Below, one piece after another: positions 61,207 through 64,000 of a DNA stretch of 64,000 nt (position 1 is the first letter of the stretch; each line of letters opens with the position of its first letter). Location: assembly GCA_900618425.1 (NCBI GenBank), contig UZAN01039522.1, positions 68,594 to 132,593 on the forward strand, read 5' to 3'. The notes beneath the pieces were generated by a model, which worked only from the letters and a program-made list of their open reading frames with translations, searched no databases and had not been told where the DNA came from. Source of the DNA: Echinostoma caproni (taxonomy: Eukaryota; Platyhelminthes; Trematoda; Plagiorchiida; Echinostomatidae). A program made the position numbers and the translations under genes.

Positions 61207-64000
61207 GTATGTACGGTTCTATTTCTCTGTCCGGACTCGGACCGCAAAACTTCAGACTTTAGGTCGAAACTCTTACCGCAGAGCTAAACACTAGACAGTC
61301 AACCCTTGAGCGAAGGGCCACATTAATTTGAGATGTTATACTGCCGGATGAGCCTGTTTGTTTATTTTTGTAATCAGGAATCAAATACAACGTTTGTTCA
61401 TCACACAGAACAATTCATTGCAAATAAAATACACACCAAATAGTAGGGGGAATGAACTGACTTCCAAAAAATGAAACAGCTTCAAAACACAGGGAGACCA
61501 ACGATCACAGATTACCGAAACACACGCACGTTGCCAGGTGTTTAACGTCCCTATCTAAACGGTGGACAGTGCGCTTTTTTCTGTGGGGATTGTATCAAAG
61601 ACACAAATGTAAACAATTTACGGAACAGACTACACCAATTTCTGGATTGAACTTCTCCCAAAAGGTATATCACAGTTTGCTGTGGAGAGCAAAGTATGCA
61701 AGTTCAGATGAAACCAAGAAAACGGGGCTCCGGAGCTCCGAAAGGAGTATGTTCCGTGATAATGACCACTAGAACAATTTTGTGGAACTATGAGAAAAAA
61801 TGTTGTAAACGTCATGGCAAATCTGAAAACAAATGTAAACAACAAAACCAGCAAGCTGTTTGAACGAACCGTTCATGGAGAAGCAAAAAATTGTCTGGAT
61901 TCCGCGAACTGAGAATTCACACTGCATACACCCCGTAAAGCACTTCAGGACTTAAAACGTACAAAATTTTGCGCAGATGGTTCTCAATGTTTATCTGTAC
62001 CCCTAGGAGTAACTGAAATATTTCAGTCTTTTTGAATGCCAAAATTTATGTTGATGGTAATTCAAAGGTACACAGTAAGAAGTGAGGTGAGCAATTAGGA
62101 AAAGAACTTGAACTTCAGTGTTGGGCAAACTACATGAAACATACGGGATAAGTTCAGTTTCAGTTCATACAGCCATGCACTCAAGAAGATGACCACCGAA
62201 GTAGGAGATTTGACTTCCTACCCAAAAGTTTGTGGTTCGATTCCCAGGATGAACACAATAACGATAAACATCGTTAATGAACTCGAACGGGGACAAAACA
62301 CCTGTTCATTGCTTTTCGGCGGTCATTACACGATTCCACTGTATAAATTCTAACGTGAAGAACCAATGAAATCCTAAGTATTGGGACCCGCATCCCGACA
62401 CAAGTATGCGTGTTTTGTACGACACAGGCTGTGATTACACGCAACGCTCACTATCTATTAAAACTCAAAGATTATTCAAGACAATTTCGAGGACTCTGTG
62501 ATCCTGAAAAGCTAACTCGGAGACTGCTTTTTGGTGTTTTCATACCCTTTTGTTCTCCAATCATGGCGCGATTGAGGTGTGAAATCAACTTGAATCTGAC
62601 TTGACCTTTTCAGTTGTCTCTACTGACTCGCTATCCTATCTGAATGTTCTTACTATTCTATATTTGAAGCTACCACTCAAATCTGATGCCGGCAATCAGT
62701 AGTTTCTTTCTTTTCGATTTATATTTTTGTTGGGGGTAGACAGATGAAAAGTGTACAACCGGTCCATCGTTTTATTCGCAAATAATCCAAGCTAAATCGA
62801 TCTAAAATTAAATAAAACAGTCACAGGTGTGTCATAAAGTAACTCGTCTAAGCATAATTCACGATCACCCTTCAGATACGTCCATCCCTGATCACCGGAC
62901 TAAAATACAAATCGTCCTCTACCATAGCATCACAGCTGTTGATCATGATGAAAGTTCCCGTTGATAATTGTTTTGATCACCTGATTCTTTTACATTTTCA
63001 TACTCATTGTAACAAACGAAGCGGATATATGCGCATTTTTATCACCAGCTTGTTAACAAGCACCGTGTGAACACAACAGCAAAAATAGCAGCGGATTAGG
63101 CTATCAGGGCAAAAAAAGAGAAAAATGGAAAACAAACAAGTATAGACGAAACATGCTCCGGAAGAAGTCCAAAATTCATTGCTTTACAACTGAGAAATGT
63201 ATAAATTAACTGAGGGTAAATGATGTTATGATTGATCAATAAGAGAACTACTAGAAAGTCAGAATGGCACTGATGATAATGACAATATTTAACTGTATTT
63301 TCTGTCAATGAGGAAAATTTAATTTTGGGGATGAAAAGGCTGTCAATTTCAGACTAATAGAGAACAAATAAACGAAGGTTTCAGTTGGAGAGGGTGAGAT
63401 TTGGGCACACCAACCATCCCCGGGGGCAGATTCGATGCCGACATGTATCACCCAAATCGTCCCTTGTGGCCGTATCTGTGGATACATGTAGATCCATATA
63501 GGTGTTCACAAACGTCTAAAAGATCATTCCGTCAGTTCTTTTACTTCCAATTGAAAGGTATGCCCGAAAATAATTAAATAGTTGAATAGTTTTCTATTTA
63601 ACGACCTCCATTTTCAAGGGGCAGTTCCACTGTTTAAGATTATAAAATTACTAGGTTTCTGTAGAGACTTCGATTCGAATGCATGATGAATTTTTGTCTT
63701 ATGCAGAGCAGTGAAGTGCAATCTGAAGCACTGTACAATTTGTTGCTTCGTACCATCGGCAGTTAGAGCTCATCAGATCGAACCCGGGAACCTCACACAC
63801 ACATGCAGGATGGACTCATTTTAGCCATCTGATCACCAAGCAGTGGATCAGACCGATTTTCATTTTTATCTGCATACCACATATTAAGTAAACACGGTGG
63901 CGAACGAAGATTGTATTTAATAACCTCTCCCTCGGGATAATAGTTATATATCTAGGGCTCGAAAATAACTAGCGTAATGGTTTGATATGATGAATGCAAT
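61207..64000. other. no gene seen
   Basis: An R1-like head phrase (AAGTTCAGTTTCAGTTCATA at about 62150) is followed by a B-box-like GGTTCGATTCC at 62234-62244. A further B-box-like ATCGAACCCGG lies near 63777. Nothing coding was recognised. Confidence 0.3.

Noticed and set aside
1..64000. CRISPR arrays, prophage, integrons, ribosomal RNA genes, spliced-leader RNA
   Set aside because: Looked for by eye and not seen; tandem repeats present are simple microsatellites without regular unique spacers.

Overview
This window reads as non-coding-rich nuclear DNA of an animal, not a prokaryote. It is AT-rich by eye and has frequent stops in all frames, assembly N-runs and many short tandem repeats. 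It holds several decayed non-LTR retrotransposons and tRNA-like (SINE-type) relics with pol III box sequences. There are no ribosome-binding sites, operons or compact genes. The mix of CR1-, RTE- and related LINE remnants, tRNA-derived repeats and long gaps between short candidate exons fits a parasitic flatworm (digenean) best. That assignment is inference; no diagnostic gene was recognised.

Layout. 0.4-3.2 kb: a decayed LINE with recognisable reverse transcriptase (RT) motifs, followed by an RTE-like RT fragment that carries a short dispersed repeat (called R1 here). 3.2-21.2 kb: mostly unique sequence with short open blocks between splice-like signals, mainly on the minus strand, plus an orphan RT YADD fragment at 14.2 kb. 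21.2-39 kb: few supportable features apart from microsatellites, one plus-strand candidate exon and a compositionally distinct segment at 31.75-32.24 kb. 39.2-42.8 kb is the most interesting stretch. It has a tRNA-like cloverleaf inside a 19-nt imperfect inverted repeat, a hammerhead-like motif nearby, an R1 copy, and an inverted duplication whose two arms share a short reading frame with an in-frame 21-nt (heptapeptide) expansion in one arm. 42.8-51.1 kb: candidate exons, a 270-base N gap with near-identical flanks, and a long (CTGT)n tract. 51.1-52.5 kb: a decayed CR1-like LINE 3' half with its tail. 52.5-64 kb: mostly featureless, with tRNA-like relics and weak candidate exons.

No complete protein-coding gene could be recognised. 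Candidate exons are given with low confidence, because a 20-30 codon frame between two splice-like sites is often open by chance; RNA-seq or protein homology is needed to decide. The LINE, RTE and CR1 calls rest on recognisable RT motifs and are the firmest entries.
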